DNA of 64,000 nucleotides from assembly GCF_000247695.1 (NCBI RefSeq), contig NW_004624732.1, forward strand, positions 40,753,276 to 40,817,275, in the 5' to 3' direction. A program made the translations under genes and the position numbers. Origin of the DNA: Heterocephalus glaber (taxonomy: Eukaryota > Chordata > Mammalia > Rodentia > Bathyergidae). The notes under the pieces were generated by a model. The model had not been told where the DNA came from. It saw only the letters and a program-made list of their open reading frames with translations, and made no database searches. Below, piece by piece: positions 15,079-35,774 of this stretch; the stretch's first letter is position 1, and every line of letters starts with the position of its first letter.

Positions 15079-15991
15079 ATTTATTCATTCTTTTAAAACG
15101 TATTTTTAAACTTTATTGTAACATTATTAATTTTAAAATGAATAAAAAAGAATAAGGTAAATTAATTTAACCTGAAAATTGCAGTAATTAGAAGATTATT
15201 TTTAAAACAGTATGCTTATGTTAAATCAAAAGATAGAAGATGTATGTCTCTAACATATTCCTGTATCTGCATAAAATGTTATTTCTCTCAAAAGAATGTA
15301 ATTAGTGACTCTAAATAAATGTGTTATCGAAATATTATTTCATGAACTTTCCAAAGTGTATTGTCTGCAAATATATAAGAAGTTTTCTTATTCTTATCAG
15401 AAGCATGAAATTGTTTCTGTACAATAGAAAAAATGAAATAGTAAATAAGAGGCAAAGCGAGGAGGGGGCTATCAAGCCTTTGGTTTCTGTGTGATGCTCT
15501 GTATGTGTTTTGTTCCATGTCCTGAGCGAGTGAAGTTTGTTAATCACATATTCCAAAACCATGTCTCTGTCCTTGGATCTTCTTCAAGATTCTATTGCCA
15601 CAGAGCAATAGAGTGACTTCTGACCTTCTGGAATGCACTTACTCTTGAGCAGTTTAAGTTGACTTTCCATACCTTTACATTTAAAATTCAAAGTGATCCC
15701 CTGTCCCTGCCATAAACAGTGGTGTGGCTCCACTGACACCTCAGACTAGGAGGAGAGATGAGTTATAGGGAAACTAAAACGATCCATAAAGCCTGGAGAA
15801 AGAGAAGCGAAACTTTGCTTCAAATGCTGCAAATGAGGCAAGGTGTTGTCTACCCTTTTGCAAAAGGATGACTAAGAAATAAAAATGAGTTCAATTTGCA
15901 TCAAAGGTATTTTCACACACTGCTATGATAATTCCCAAACGCAAAACACCCAGGAAAATGGAGTTTACAGATGGCTTGAAGGAGAACATAC

Positions 15992-16132
15992 AGCAGTTGA
16001 TGGGATCCTCATCACTGCCATCGAGGCAGTCATCATCGCCGTCACATTCCCACCGAGCCTGGATGCAGTGTCTGTTTCTGCAGCGGAATTCTCCAGCTTT
16101 ACATGTGCGAGGCAACACTTCTCCAGGATTAA
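15992..16132 (-). CDS. LRP1B: LRP1B exon: LDLR class A repeat (first of cluster)
   Basis: This 141-bp symmetric phase 1/1 exon encodes [10 protein letters not shown], then [21 protein letters not shown], with the acidic calcium box [13 protein letters not shown] and a terminal INC. It has six cysteines and the calcium-binding Asp/Glu set (C-D-G-D-D-D-C and D-G-S-D-E) of an LDLa repeat. The NPGEVLPR lead joins the EGF module to the ligand-binding cluster. The acceptor is tttttttatctctag then TT; the donor is TGCT then gtatgt. LDLa repeats bind basic residues of ligands through the calcium-coordinating carboxylates. Nothing is truncated. Confidence 0.97.
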
Positions 16133-22756
<6,624 letters not shown>

Positions 22757-25186
22757 TCATATGCTATATATACTATCTATAGGGTAATGTTGCCAGGACT
22801 TCTACTGCAATTCAAAACTGATATTTGTTAGAAAAAAGGAGTATGTATGTTGGTTGGAGAAGATGTGCAGTTAGACATTAGAAGAAAGAAGGAAAAGAGG
22901 ACAGGATTGTCTGCCTCAGATAATTCCCCAAATTCAGCCTACTACATTCAGGTCGTAGTCTTTTGGAAAGAAGACCAATGGCTCTTGCAAAGTGCCTTTA
23001 GATCCCTAGTGAACAGGAGGCAGCAATTTTTGAGGACAGGAGTGGGCTACTCTATGCTGCTGTACAGAATCTAATAAATTCTTTTTGTGCAGGATATAAT
23101 GTATGTCCATGTCCAGAAGACTCCATGAACCATAGGGTATCTGCAAAGCCTTTAAAACCACCAGCTTGATTGGTATCAGGAGAATATATAGGACACAAAG
23201 GCAAAAGAATCTCAGAGGAAATAAGCAACAGAGGCACTGATGAGGCATTCAATTAAGTAAGCTTGAGTGGAAATTAATAAAGTATTTGTCCATGTGTATG
23301 TGTGAGGCAAGCTCAGATATTTTCAGATAAAAGCAAGTAAATTTTTAAAGAGGCTAGATATTATGTTTTAAAAAGGATTGAAGAAGAGTAAATAAAATTA
23401 AGGTAATCATCATTTTGATGCTATTTATTCCTACAGATTGGAAAGGAAGAAAAAAATTGTATTATTCTAACTACATATATGTCCAAATTACTAAGAAGTG
23501 TACAGTGCTAGCAATTCAGTTGTCAGTGTTGTCAGCTTATGCTACATTACATATTTAAGTTATTAATAATTAAATTTTTTGATTCTACGAGATATTCCTT
23601 AAATATTAAAATAAAGCACTTTTCATTTCTTGTTAAGATAATAAAATTACAAAGATGATATTGGCAGTTAAAGAGCAAGTAACAAAAATTTAACTAAAGT
23701 GACAGACTCGGTTACTGTGTTGTAGACATCAGGGTTGGTTTGCTATGTACAGAATAATAAGTGAGAAACAAATTCTAGAATGGTACAATATGCACTAAAT
23801 ATTCAACACATTTCCACAGATTATCACTGTGGGTCTGCAAAGGAGAAAACATGACCTACAGTTTATTATCATATTTTTCATTATTCCAAGAAGAAATTTA
23901 ATTTCCTATTTTTCCAAAACAGTTTTCAAAATTCATTTGAAAGCTAAAGAAGCTGATAATTCAAGCTATAATATCAACTTCTAAATTGAGAGGGTAATTA
24001 AGCCTCAGGGTTTTTTCAATAGGAAATGCAGAAATGTTTTAAGTAGTTTTCAAATATGGTCATGTTTATTCCATGAGCATGGGGTGAAAAGGCAGCACTT
24101 CAGAGGACACTCAGGAGCTCTGGGTATGCAGTGCACAGTGTGTTCAGAATTATACTGTATACTCGATATTTTAGTAACATCTAGCTTTCAGAAAAAGAAA
24201 ATTAACCGAAAATACATTTTGTATATATGAAAAATTAAAGCACTAAAAAATTACTAAAGATAATAAATCAGGATGTATTTTGTTACTGAAAATACATGCA
24301 AAATATGATATTCTTTCAACCAAAGCATGACTTATACTTATATTCTTACTCAATATGAAATTTGAATATTTAGAAATAAATTATCATTATTCAAACTTTG
24401 ATATATGTAGTATTCCCTTTTCGTGAATACTATATATTAAAAGTGAGGCATTTGTATTTGTGCTTTCATGACAAAAGTCCAAAATAAAAGTTAATTTGAA
24501 TAATTCCAAATCTTTTATCAGAAAGATTTTTTTATAGTGTCCCAGTATATTTTTAGATTTCATTACATAAACATGTTCCAGGTAAGCCTAGTGTGATATG
24601 CATTTTTGAATTTCTAGTAGTTGCAAAAGATTTCACTATAAATATCTCTAAAACATGATGACTACTTTTTAAATTTAGCATTTAAAAAGTTGTATATAAA
24701 TTTCAAAGGTGTAATTAATTTATTAATAGCCATATTACTGAAAATTCATAATGCATCAATCATACTTTTAAATATACATTTAATTTAATGCTTTTTCAAT
24801 AATATATTTGCATTGTTGGTTTTATCTCATTTTCAGGTAGGACTATGGGATATCTAAGGATCTAAGTGACTTTTTCAATACTCAAATGTAAGAAAGAATC
24901 ATTAATATTGTTATCAATGTGTATTTATTATATACAAATAGAACAAGGATTTACTAGCTTTAAAATTCATAGTCTAAAACTGTAAATTAACATATAAATA
25001 TAAAAGAAGGTTAGGTCAACAAAGAACAGAAAAACAACACTAAAATGATAAACTATAATACTATATTAAGTTATTTGAGAACCACATAACTTTGGGAAAA
25101 TAAAATAGGCAAGAAAAGCCAAGGAACAACTTTCAAAATCTAGGAAAAGATGGATAAAGTCAGACAACATGGATAATTCCAAAACT

Positions 25187-25318
25187 GAGGTAGGAACACT
25201 GAAAGTTTGAACTGGCAACCTAGCAAGACTGTCTCAAAATAAAATTTGTAATATAGCTGAGGATATAGGTCAGTGATGGAGCACCAGCCCAGCACAGGTT
25301 CAATCAGCAGGAGTGAAA
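25187..25318 (+). mobile_element. B1-ID dimeric SINE, partial
   Basis: The end of a B1-like part (gcaacctagcaagactgtct followed by caaaataaaa) leads into an ID-like part (tatagctgaggatataggtc, then caggttcaatcagcagg). The tail runs into the GGA microsatellite at 25319-25369. Confidence 0.65.
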
Positions 25319-25369
25319 AAAGAGGAGGAAGAGGAGGAGGAGGAGGAGGAGGAGGAGGAGGAGGAGGAC
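25319..25369 (+). repeat. (GGA)n microsatellite
   Basis: About 16 GGA or near-GGA units start inside the A-rich tail of a B1-ID SINE. On the minus strand it produces the proline run of a meaningless open frame. Confidence 0.97.
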
Positions 25370-26369
25370 GAAATCTACTCCAAGATAGTGGTCTGCTGAG
25401 GCTAAGAACTTTGTGTTTTCTTCCCAATCTTGTATCTTCCTGAAGTAGAATTGTGATCATTCTCAGAAACAGTGCTTGACACACAGTGTGTTTGGTACAC
25501 ATTCGCTGAATAAAGGAAAGAATGAAACTTTTAGGTAGCAATTTGAATACCAAGAACATTTATTTGGAGTGCAGATAAAAGGTGCAAGTCTGTGCTCAGT
25601 GTGTAAGTTTTAACAAGATGAAGGAACGTCTATCATTTTTATGTAAGTATACATATATTCTCAGTGCATGTACTTTACTTTTAAGGAAAGATAATTTAAA
25701 AATATGTTATAACTTACAGAAGACCGTAATAAAGACATAAATGATGTACAAAAATTTCATGAATCTATACTAATATTTCAATGTTTCTAGATCTTAGTAA
25801 TTTAATTTTGATGATAGTTTTTTCTACTAATAGCAAATGGCAGAATATATATAACAACATAAACCACTCACTCTTTTTCAATTTTCCCTTTATTTGAATT
25901 TCTTCAAAATAACAGAAAGAAGATATCCCTTTAGCTCTATGGTCCTGGATTGTGGACTTTTCAGTGTTTTATTATACATGAAAATAGAAGTCTCTGCACC
26001 TGATGTGCAACACAGAAACTTACGGGGTTTTCTATTTTCTATTTTTAAAAGGAATATTTCTAACTTGTAGTTCAGAAGAGACACTAGTCATCATCGTTAT
26101 TCATTCAAGTAACAGAGAGGGATCCTAAAACCAGATTTATCATGCCTTTAAGGTAGGATAATTTCAGAGAACTTGACTTCAAATGATGATCAGCAATCTG
26201 AGGAAAGGAAAAATAGTTTTCCTTTTATCTTTTTTTCAAAAATTTGTGGATTGAGAGTGTATGTATATAAATACTCTAGACTTATTCATATTCACACATA
26301 TATAAACATAGTCTATGTGCATAATTGTCTAGACGTGTGTCTATATATTCATATAGCCTATTATTTTCT

Positions 26370-26433
26370 GAGAGAGAGGGAGAAGGAGAAAGGTAGAGAC
26401 AAAGACAGAGGGAGACAGCAGGAAAGTAGAGAG
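26370..26433 (+). repeat. Purine-rich GA tract
   Basis: An imperfect (GA/GGGA)-rich stretch, starting with gagagagaggg; purines dominate almost throughout. Confidence 0.85.
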
Positions 26434-26899
26434 TGCTTGCGATGGTTATACAAGATGAGCTTTTTTTATTCCATGAATAAAAATGGCTATATATCCTATT
26501 CATTAGCATTGTTGTCTATGCAATTGCTATGTCTTTACCTTGGCAGAAAGAAGTCCAATAGGAGACTGTATAACCAACATTTATGCACCACTGATTATAG
26601 AAATCTAAAAAATTTATTGCTAAGATGTTCAAAATTTGAAAAGAGAAATACCACTGAAAGAAATACCATGACAGGGTAATGTGCCCACATTTCAATGTAT
26701 AACTAAATTTATTTCATAATCTTATTGCTATCAATAAACTATAACTTATTGCTATTAAATGCAACAAAAGACTAAAACTTACATCCCACGTAGATTATAC
26801 AATGTCAATATCTATTGACTCAGCAAAAATGTGTCTAACTAGGAGCATTTTCCATATTGTATTATCTGTTCAGAGATCAGTTAAATACCAGATGATCTT

Positions 26900-26991
26900 G
26901 GGCCAGGGATTTAGCTCAGTGGTGACGCCAACTGCCTTGCAAGCACAAGGTCCTGAGTTTGATCCCCAGTACAAAAAAAACCAAACAAAAA
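26900..26991 (+). mobile_element. ID-like SINE, young variant
   Basis: The copy reads gggccagggatttagctcag, then gccttgcaagcacaaggtcc, then gagtttgatccccag and an A-rich tail. A perfect 11-bp target-site duplication, cagatgatctt, is at 26889-26899 and 26992-27002. Confidence 0.9.
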
Positions 26992-27196
26992 CAGATGATC
27001 TTTAGCTGTGAAGAATCGGTGGAGAACTCAAATTTATTAGTTAGTTCACCTTACTTAATGAAAAATAACCAATTATACTGAACATATTTTCAGTAAAACA
27101 GAAATAATATTTTATAATATAAAAGTTGCTAAAAGAATTTAGCAACCAGAGCTAAGTATCCACTTTAGAGCTCCTTTAATTGTAAAAAGGAAGGAA

Positions 27197-27390
27197 TGGC
27201 CTGGCAAGGTGGCATATGACTATAACGCCACCACTCTGGAAGCCTGAGATAGTAGGGTCACAAGTTCAAACCTTGGGCAACTTAGGGACAATGAGAACTG
27301 CTCTCAAAAAAAAAGAAAATTAAAAAGGGCCTAGTTGTCTAGCTCAGTGAGAAAGTGCTGAGTTCATTGCTTATACCAGGAAAAAGATAC
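27197..27390 (+). mobile_element. B1-ID dimeric SINE
   Basis: The left monomer is B1-like (ggcctggcaaggtggcatat, then gatagtagggtcacaagttc). An A-rich linker follows, then an ID-like right monomer (gggcctagttgtctagctca, then a degenerate B box). Confidence 0.78.
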
Positions 27391-27714
27391 TCTCCCAAAG
27401 GACAGCATTATAGCTTAGCAAAATTTTATGTTAATGGTGTCTTCCAGAACACCAGGAATATCCATCTACCACTGTCATGTACTTTGCTGTATTCATACAC
27501 AATGAATATGCCCTAATCTGACAGATTACTCCTTTAGATATTTATTTAAAATGCTTACATGGAAAAAAACCTTTAAAATTATTATTTCTCCTGATTGAGG
27601 AACTATATAGGAAGGTTAATAGAAATTTTGTACTGCTGGTAATATATCATGTAAATTTTACTTTTATATAACAGATACTTAATTCTCACAAAAATTTTTT
27701 GAAGCTGACTTATT

Positions 27715-28880
27715 TTCTCTGATATGTTTCTCTCTCTTCCTTATATTTTCCCTTTTCAGATCTGCTTATCTATCTCCAAGAGTCTGCTTCTTGCTTCTTA
27801 ACACCTCTTCTTTATTTTATACATTCACTTATTTGTGTTTTAGGTTTATCATGTAAGAGAAATCACGTGATATTTAAATTTTGGGTCTGACTTATTCATT
27901 TAGCATGATGCTCTTAAGTTCCATTCATTTTCCTACAAATGACATGATTTCTCTTTTCTTTATGGCTTAATAATATTCCATTGCATACGTATAGACCACA
28001 ATTCTTTATCCATTTGTCTATGACCAGCATCTAGACTATTTCTAGAACTCAGCTATGGTGAACTGCACTCATATAAATATGAATATGCATTTATTATTTT
28101 AGTATGATATATTTAAAAAATTTAGGAATATACTCAGGAGAAGTGTAGATGGGATAAGTGTAAATTCTAGTTTTAGTTTTTTGAGTAAACTCTAATATTA
28201 TTTCCAGAGTTGTTGTACTAGTTTACATATCCTCCAACAACGTAGAAGTGTTCCTCTTCTCCACAGCTTTACCAGCATTTGCTGTGTTTTGTGTTCTTGG
28301 TGATAGCAAAACCTGAGTGGGCTATGGTGGGATTTCAGAGTTGTTTTGATTTGGATTTCCCTAATATTTAAAAACATTCAATAATTTTTAATGTACATAT
28401 TGGTCATTTGTATTTCTTTTGAAAAGTACTTCAGTTTACTTGTCCATATTTTGATTGGGTTGTTTTATGAGGGTTATTTATTTTTTTAGTTTTTTGTTAG
28501 TTCTCTATCAGAAGCACAGCTGGAAAAACTGTTTTTCCCATGTTGTAGGCTATCTTTTAACTCTGTTGCTTGTTTTCTTTATAGTGGAGAAGGTTTTTAA
28601 ATTAATGTCATCCCATTTGTTGCTTCTTGATGTTATTTCCTTTGCCACTGGTGTTATGTTCAGGAAGTCATTCCTTGTGCCTGTCATTTCAAGTGTTTCT
28701 CTTATGTTATCTTCCAGGAGTTTCAAAATTTCTGCTTTTATATCTAGGCCTTTGATTAATTTTGATCTGATTTTAGTACAGGGTAAAAGACAGTAGATCT
28801 GTTTCAATCCTCTTCAAATGGATATCCAGTTTTCCCAGCACCATTTGCTCACAGAAATTTTATGAAGACTATACTTCTTC
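27715..28880 (-). mobile_element. LINE-1 3' part, minus orientation
   Basis: Read on the minus strand, this is the ORF2 C-terminal region followed by a 3' UTR toward lower coordinates. A 28550-28807 minus frame shows LLEDNIRETLEMTGT, then DFLNITPVAKEI and NKWDDINLKTFSTIKKTSNRVKR, the L1 ORF2 segment near the protein's C-terminal third. The plus strand carries the familiar antisense L1 text (for example the stretch with cccagcaccatttgctcac near 28835). It is 5'-truncated and carries disabling changes. Confidence 0.88.
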
Positions 28881-29140
28881 TCTTCATTAATCTTTTATGA
28901 TGAGTGCAAAATTTAAGAGAAAAACATATTAGGACCCAGATTTATGTCCAAGTCCACTTTACAATATGACTGGATGTCTTTCAGCAAGTGTGTTACATTT
29001 AATTGATCAACTCACTAAAGTAGCTAGAAGATTAAAGAATATGAAGATTACAGAAAAGTTATAAACTTTGGAAAAGGGAATTCAGCAATAATAATTTTAA
29101 GGTAATAGCAAAAAAAAATCGAAGTCCTAGAGTGAGAAAA

Positions 29141-29194
29141 TTATATATATATATATATATATAATATATATATATATATATAATATATATATAA
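29141..29194. repeat. (TA)n microsatellite, three blocks
   Basis: About 54 bases of near-pure TA are broken twice by a single-base slip (taat). It is fully self-complementary and so could extrude as a hairpin. Confidence 0.97.
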
Positions 29195-29934
29195 CTGAAA
29201 CATCTTCAAAATCTACTAATGTTAGATAACTTTCTATTAAAATATATGCATCAGAAAACTGAGGATTGAATTGATTCATCCTAAATTTATTAGAGTGTAT
29301 GCTCACAAAATTTTTATAAAGATATCAGCATAAAAAGCAATAGTTTCTATTTAGACTCACCAAAAACTTTGGATCGTAAACTCTTTTGTTTCAATAAACT
29401 GTTTTCTTAGTCTTTAAATTATGAGTCACCCTCATTGTGGTTGCATAATCAATATTAATAACTCATGAAGATAAAACATAAGAACATTCTCTAATTTTAA
29501 CAGAGCATAAATATTGCGGTAGATTGTCACATGTTCAAATAATTAAAATAATTATATATTCTACATAACAATTCTCAACCTATAGGAACTGATCAGATAA
29601 ATATACTGATATTGTAAAATAATGTTTTCCTTATGTGATACATTTCATTCAATATTTATAGTCTTTGGAAACTAAGATTTGTCACTGCTCACAGTATTCT
29701 TTGAAACCAGATTCATGACATGAAAAAGGTCAAAATTGGAGACTATTTGAACTTTATTCAAATAGAATCCTCAGGGTTACTCGACCAGGCTATTTAGAAC
29801 AATAAGAAACACCTTTTTATAGTAACAAAATCTCAAGTTTGATTGACTTTAGAGTGAGCCAGACACCTTTTATGACAATGTTTCAACAACACTGTCAAAA
29901 TAGAATCTTTTCATAATTACTGTGAACTATTTTA

Positions 29935-32220
<2,286 letters not shown>

Positions 32221-32723
32221 TCAAAAACAAGAGTGCCTGCATATTACTTCAACCAGCCACCACAGAGATACACTTTGTAAAATATATCACATCCTATCTA
32301 AATGTTTATCTGTCTAGGGAAGGAGGAGCTGTGAAGTTCAGAGAAATAAAGATTTGTTCTACTTAGTTCATTTTGACTCCTTAAGGAAAACTTTCTGACA
32401 GCCACTATCAAAGTTATGGTACTTGTGCATTAATTGAACTGACAGCAAAGGATAAATCTTTATCTTCTTTGATGCTAAGATCAAGTCTGGAAAATGATTT
32501 TTTGAGACATTATTATTTTTAAAATCTTGTCTACTTCAAAAAATATAAAATCAATTATGTCATTAAAGGCAGACTGACTGATATGAGAATCCATGGTATA
32601 GTTAATGATCTGCTTTGGACTTTAATCTTACATGAATTATTTTTAAGCCAGACACATGGATTGCTTTTGTTCTAAAGGGGACAGTTGGACTGGATCTGTT
32701 TGGCCAGGTCCAATTTGTCTTCC

Positions 32724-32735
32724 TGACGTGAGTCA
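32724..32735 (+). promoter_or_regulatory. Possible CRE/AP-1 site
   Basis: The sequence TGACGTGAGTCA contains an exact AP-1 heptamer (TGAGTCA) overlapping a TGACGTG half-CRE. It sits in a repeat-poor stretch (about 32620-33080) of the intron. A single motif proves nothing alone; the call is a candidate only. Confidence 0.25.
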
Positions 32736-33940
32736 ACTATGCTTTATTGCTGCTTATTATTACCCCAACCGACAAAACATGATTTAGCTGCAAATAAGTT
32801 TAATAACAGCAGGTTGACTGACCTTGAGATTTTGAGCTTTAATTTCAATCTCAAACAAAGGCATCTGCTTGTATAAACAAATCTTTTGTGTAAGCTGTGT
32901 AACAGTGGGAGAGAGGGTCTTGAGCTAATGTTCCCGTTCCCTCATGAATAAGGTTAAAACCCACCACATGTTTTGTTTGTGGGTCATGTGAAAGTTCCTG
33001 AGTTATTAATTAAGTGCAGGTTTTAATTCAATCACTTTCAATACAACTTTATCAAGCCCCAAAGCTTTGAAAAGTTGGATGGCCTTAGAAATAGCTTTAT
33101 TAGATTTTCTGTCTTCCAAATTTTGTGGACTCTAATGAATTTTTGAGCTAATTTGGGTAAAATCTGTATCTATGACTAAGAATCCTACTGCTTTCTAAAC
33201 AGGCAAATTTGGGGAAATGAGAATAGAACATATCATTCATTATTTTATGCCAATTAAATTGTTTTTAAATTCTGCTAACAGCATAAAACTATGTTAATAT
33301 GCCTTTCAGACCCGATGGAGTATGCTCGGATGATTTTATTAATCCGAGAAATAAACATGGAAATATACCTATTTTCTATCCTGCATTTTCTTACTGTGTT
33401 TATTTGGGGGACAACTTAGGAACTAACAGGAGAGACCCTCCATTTGTGCTTATTCAATATTAGGCATTACTGCTTTATTTCACTTTTATAAATCAATTAT
33501 GGAAAAAAGGAAATAAATACTTTTTCATCTCTACTGATATTTTCCTGAAATCATCATATATACCCTTAATACAGTTTTGTTTTTGTAACTAATTTATAAC
33601 TTGTTAAAACTGGAGTAATCTTTCCCTGAAGATTTTAAGCTTTTCCTTTTGATCACAGTAAAACTCATTTTTTCTTTTGGCTTTCTAACCTAAACTTTAT
33701 ATTCTCACGTGTACACCTGTGCAAACACATATACGCACATACAGAGTAACTCTGGATATATTAAACAAGCTGTATATTGTTTCATCATCTGAAAATTATT
33801 TCTGAGATGATCTATTTCCAATGAATTTTTTAGTCAAACAAAATATTCAAAAGTTATTTTTCTAATAAGTGATGTCAGTCTGATAATAGTCAGATATATG
33901 TATGTGATCATACCTTATTTAATCACCTGCTTAAAAATTA

Positions 33941-34131
33941 GCCAGTGGTCTTGGTAATTGACTATAATCCCAATACTCTAAGTAGCTGAGGGAGAAGGAT
34001 TACAAATTCAAGCCCAACCTGAGCAATTTGGCAATTTAGCAAGAATTTATGTCAAAAAAATAAAAAGGGCTTGGATTGTAGCTCAGTCTGGAGACCATGG
34101 GTTTGATCCCCAGTAACACACATACCAAAAG
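33941..34131 (+). mobile_element. B1-ID dimeric SINE
   Basis: A diverged B1-like part (ctataatcccaatactctaa, then gagggagaaggattacaaat) is joined by an aaaaaaataaaaa linker to an ID-like part (gggcttggattgtagctcag, then gggtttgatccccagtaac). It lies just left of the inverted L1. Confidence 0.78.
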
Positions 34132-34149
34132 TTACATTATGACAACTTT

Positions 34150-34165
34150 AAAGTCAATATGAAGT
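34150..34165 (+). repeat. Target-site duplication, left, of inverted L1
   Basis: The 16-base repeat aaagtcaatatgaagt is identical to the copy at 35759-35774. It is preceded by ttt, so the nick site reads TTT/AAA, consistent with the L1 endonuclease preference. Confidence 0.92.
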
Positions 34166-35758
34166 TTGGCTCCTTTGTTGAAGATGAGGTGACTGAATAT
34201 GTCTGGATTTGTTTCTGCATCTTCTATTTGGTTCCACTGATCCTTGGGTCTGTTTCTTTGCCAGTACCATGCTGTTTTGATCACAATAGCTTTGTAGTAT
34301 AGTTTCAAGTTGGGTATTGTGGTACCTCCAACTTGTCTTTGTTGCCTAGAATTGCTTTTGCTATTTTAGGTCTCTTCTTGTTCCAAATGAATTTTTGGAT
34401 GTCAAACACCCTTAATGGAGGAAAGACGGCCTCTTTAATAAATGGTGCTGGAAAAATTGAGTTTCAACTTGCCAAAGATTAAAACTAGACCTATATATCT
34501 CACCATGCACTAAACTAAAATCAAAATGGATTAAAGATCTAAATATTAAAACAGAAAAGCTGAACTGGCTAGAAGAGAGGTTAGGTAGGATCCTTGAAGA
34601 CATTGGCATCAGAAAAGATTTCATGAACAAAACCTCAGTTGCACGTGAACTAGCACAAAGAATCAACAAGTGGGATCTCTTCTTTTTAAAAATCTTCTGC
34701 ACAGCAAGTAGAACCACGAGCAAAATGAAGAGACAACCCAAAAATGTGGGAAAAAATTTTTACCAGCTGTCCTTCAGACAAAGGTATACTATCTAGAATA
34801 TATAAAGAATTTTAAAAAGTCAGACCTCCCAAATTTAAAGACACAATACAAAAATGGGCATGTGAAATGAACAGACATTTCTCAGACAAAGAAGGAGAAA
34901 TAGCAATTAAACATATGAAAAGGTGTTCAACATCACTGGTCATTCGTGAGATGCAAATGAAAACAACACGGAGATTTCACCTCACCGCAGAAAGAATGGC
35001 TGCTATCATGATGTCAACCAATAACAAATGCTGGTGGGGCTGTAGGAAAAGAGGAACTCTGTTCCACTGCTGGTGGGAGTGTAGACTGGTGCAACCACTG
35101 TGGAAATCAGTATGGAGATACCTCAAAGAATTAGGACTGGAAGTCCCATTTGACCCAGCTATTCCCCTGCTGGGTATCTTCCCAAAGAATTAAAAGAATC
35201 ATACCACAGTGATATATGTGCACCCATGTTCATAGCAGCACAGTGTAATAGCTAAATCTTGGAAACAGCCCAATTTCCCATCAGCTGGAGAGTGGATAAA
35301 GAAAAAGTGTTTGTTTTTTATAAAATGGAGTATTACACAGCCAAAAAGAATGAGAAATGAGACATTTATAGCTAAATGGATGCACATTGAGGCAATACTC
35401 TTAAGTGAAATAAATAAGACACACATGTAAATATCGAATAGTTTCTCTGGTGTGAGAAAATGAAAGTATAAATAAGGATCAAAAGGCATAATTGATATTG
35501 TGAAATAGGAAGAAAAGGTCCAAGAGGGAAGGGGAAGTGGGAGAAATTGCTGAAAGGAAAGAAGGGAAGGGAATTAATATGAGAAAATGAAAAAATGAAA
35601 ACAAAGACTTTGTAAATAGGGAGAAGTGGAGGGATTGAAGGGGGGGCAGAGGAATGGGGAAAAAATAAGAACCAAGATAGATTATTTAAAGGTGCAAATT
35701 TCCAATAATGAATGTCATTATAATATATACCCAAAATGTACCAATAAAATTAATTTTA
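34166..35758 (+). mobile_element. LINE-1 3' part with 5' inversion (twin priming)
   Basis: Positions 34166-34400 are L1 ORF2 sequence in minus orientation. From about 34401 to 35758 the element continues in plus orientation through the ORF2 C-terminus and a purine-rich 3' UTR to a short A-rich end. The two halves are adjacent in L1 sequence: the inverted part ends at the ...GAGCCAAAC point where the forward part starts. A 16-bp direct repeat, aaagtcaatatgaagt, flanks the whole at 34150-34165 and 35759-35774. This is the classic twin-primed insertion. Stops interrupt ORF2 near 34795, so the copy is dead. Confidence 0.92.
34867..35193 (+). pseudogene. L1 ORF2 C-terminal fragment
   Basis: An open stretch of 108 codons encodes the cysteine-rich end of L1 ORF2p, with [28 protein letters not shown] and a final PAIPLLGIFPKN before the stop. 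In full-length L1 this region is the C-terminal zinc-knuckle-like segment after the reverse transcriptase. Here it is only a remnant. Upstream frames carry stops, the endonuclease and most of the RT are absent, and the 5' portion is inverted. Confidence 0.85.
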
Positions 35759-35774
35759 AAAGTCAATATGAAGT
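35759..35774 (+). repeat. Target-site duplication, right, of inverted L1
   Basis: This is the second, identical copy of the 16-base repeat, directly after the A-rich L1 end. The exact match over 16 bases suggests a moderately young insertion. Confidence 0.92.

Noticed and set aside
25140..25559. 139-codon minus frame with a proline run
   Set aside because: It is produced by the GGA microsatellite and SINE sequence read backwards; there is no splice or domain support.
26173..26679. 168-codon plus frame
   Set aside because: It is low-complexity, crosses a GA-rich tract, has no recognisable domain and lies within an LRP1B intron.
28455..28796. 113-codon plus frame rich in hydrophobic residues
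   Set aside because: It is the antisense shadow of L1 ORF2 on the minus strand.
34412..34741. 109-codon minus frame
   Set aside because: It is the antisense shadow of the plus-oriented part of the inverted L1.
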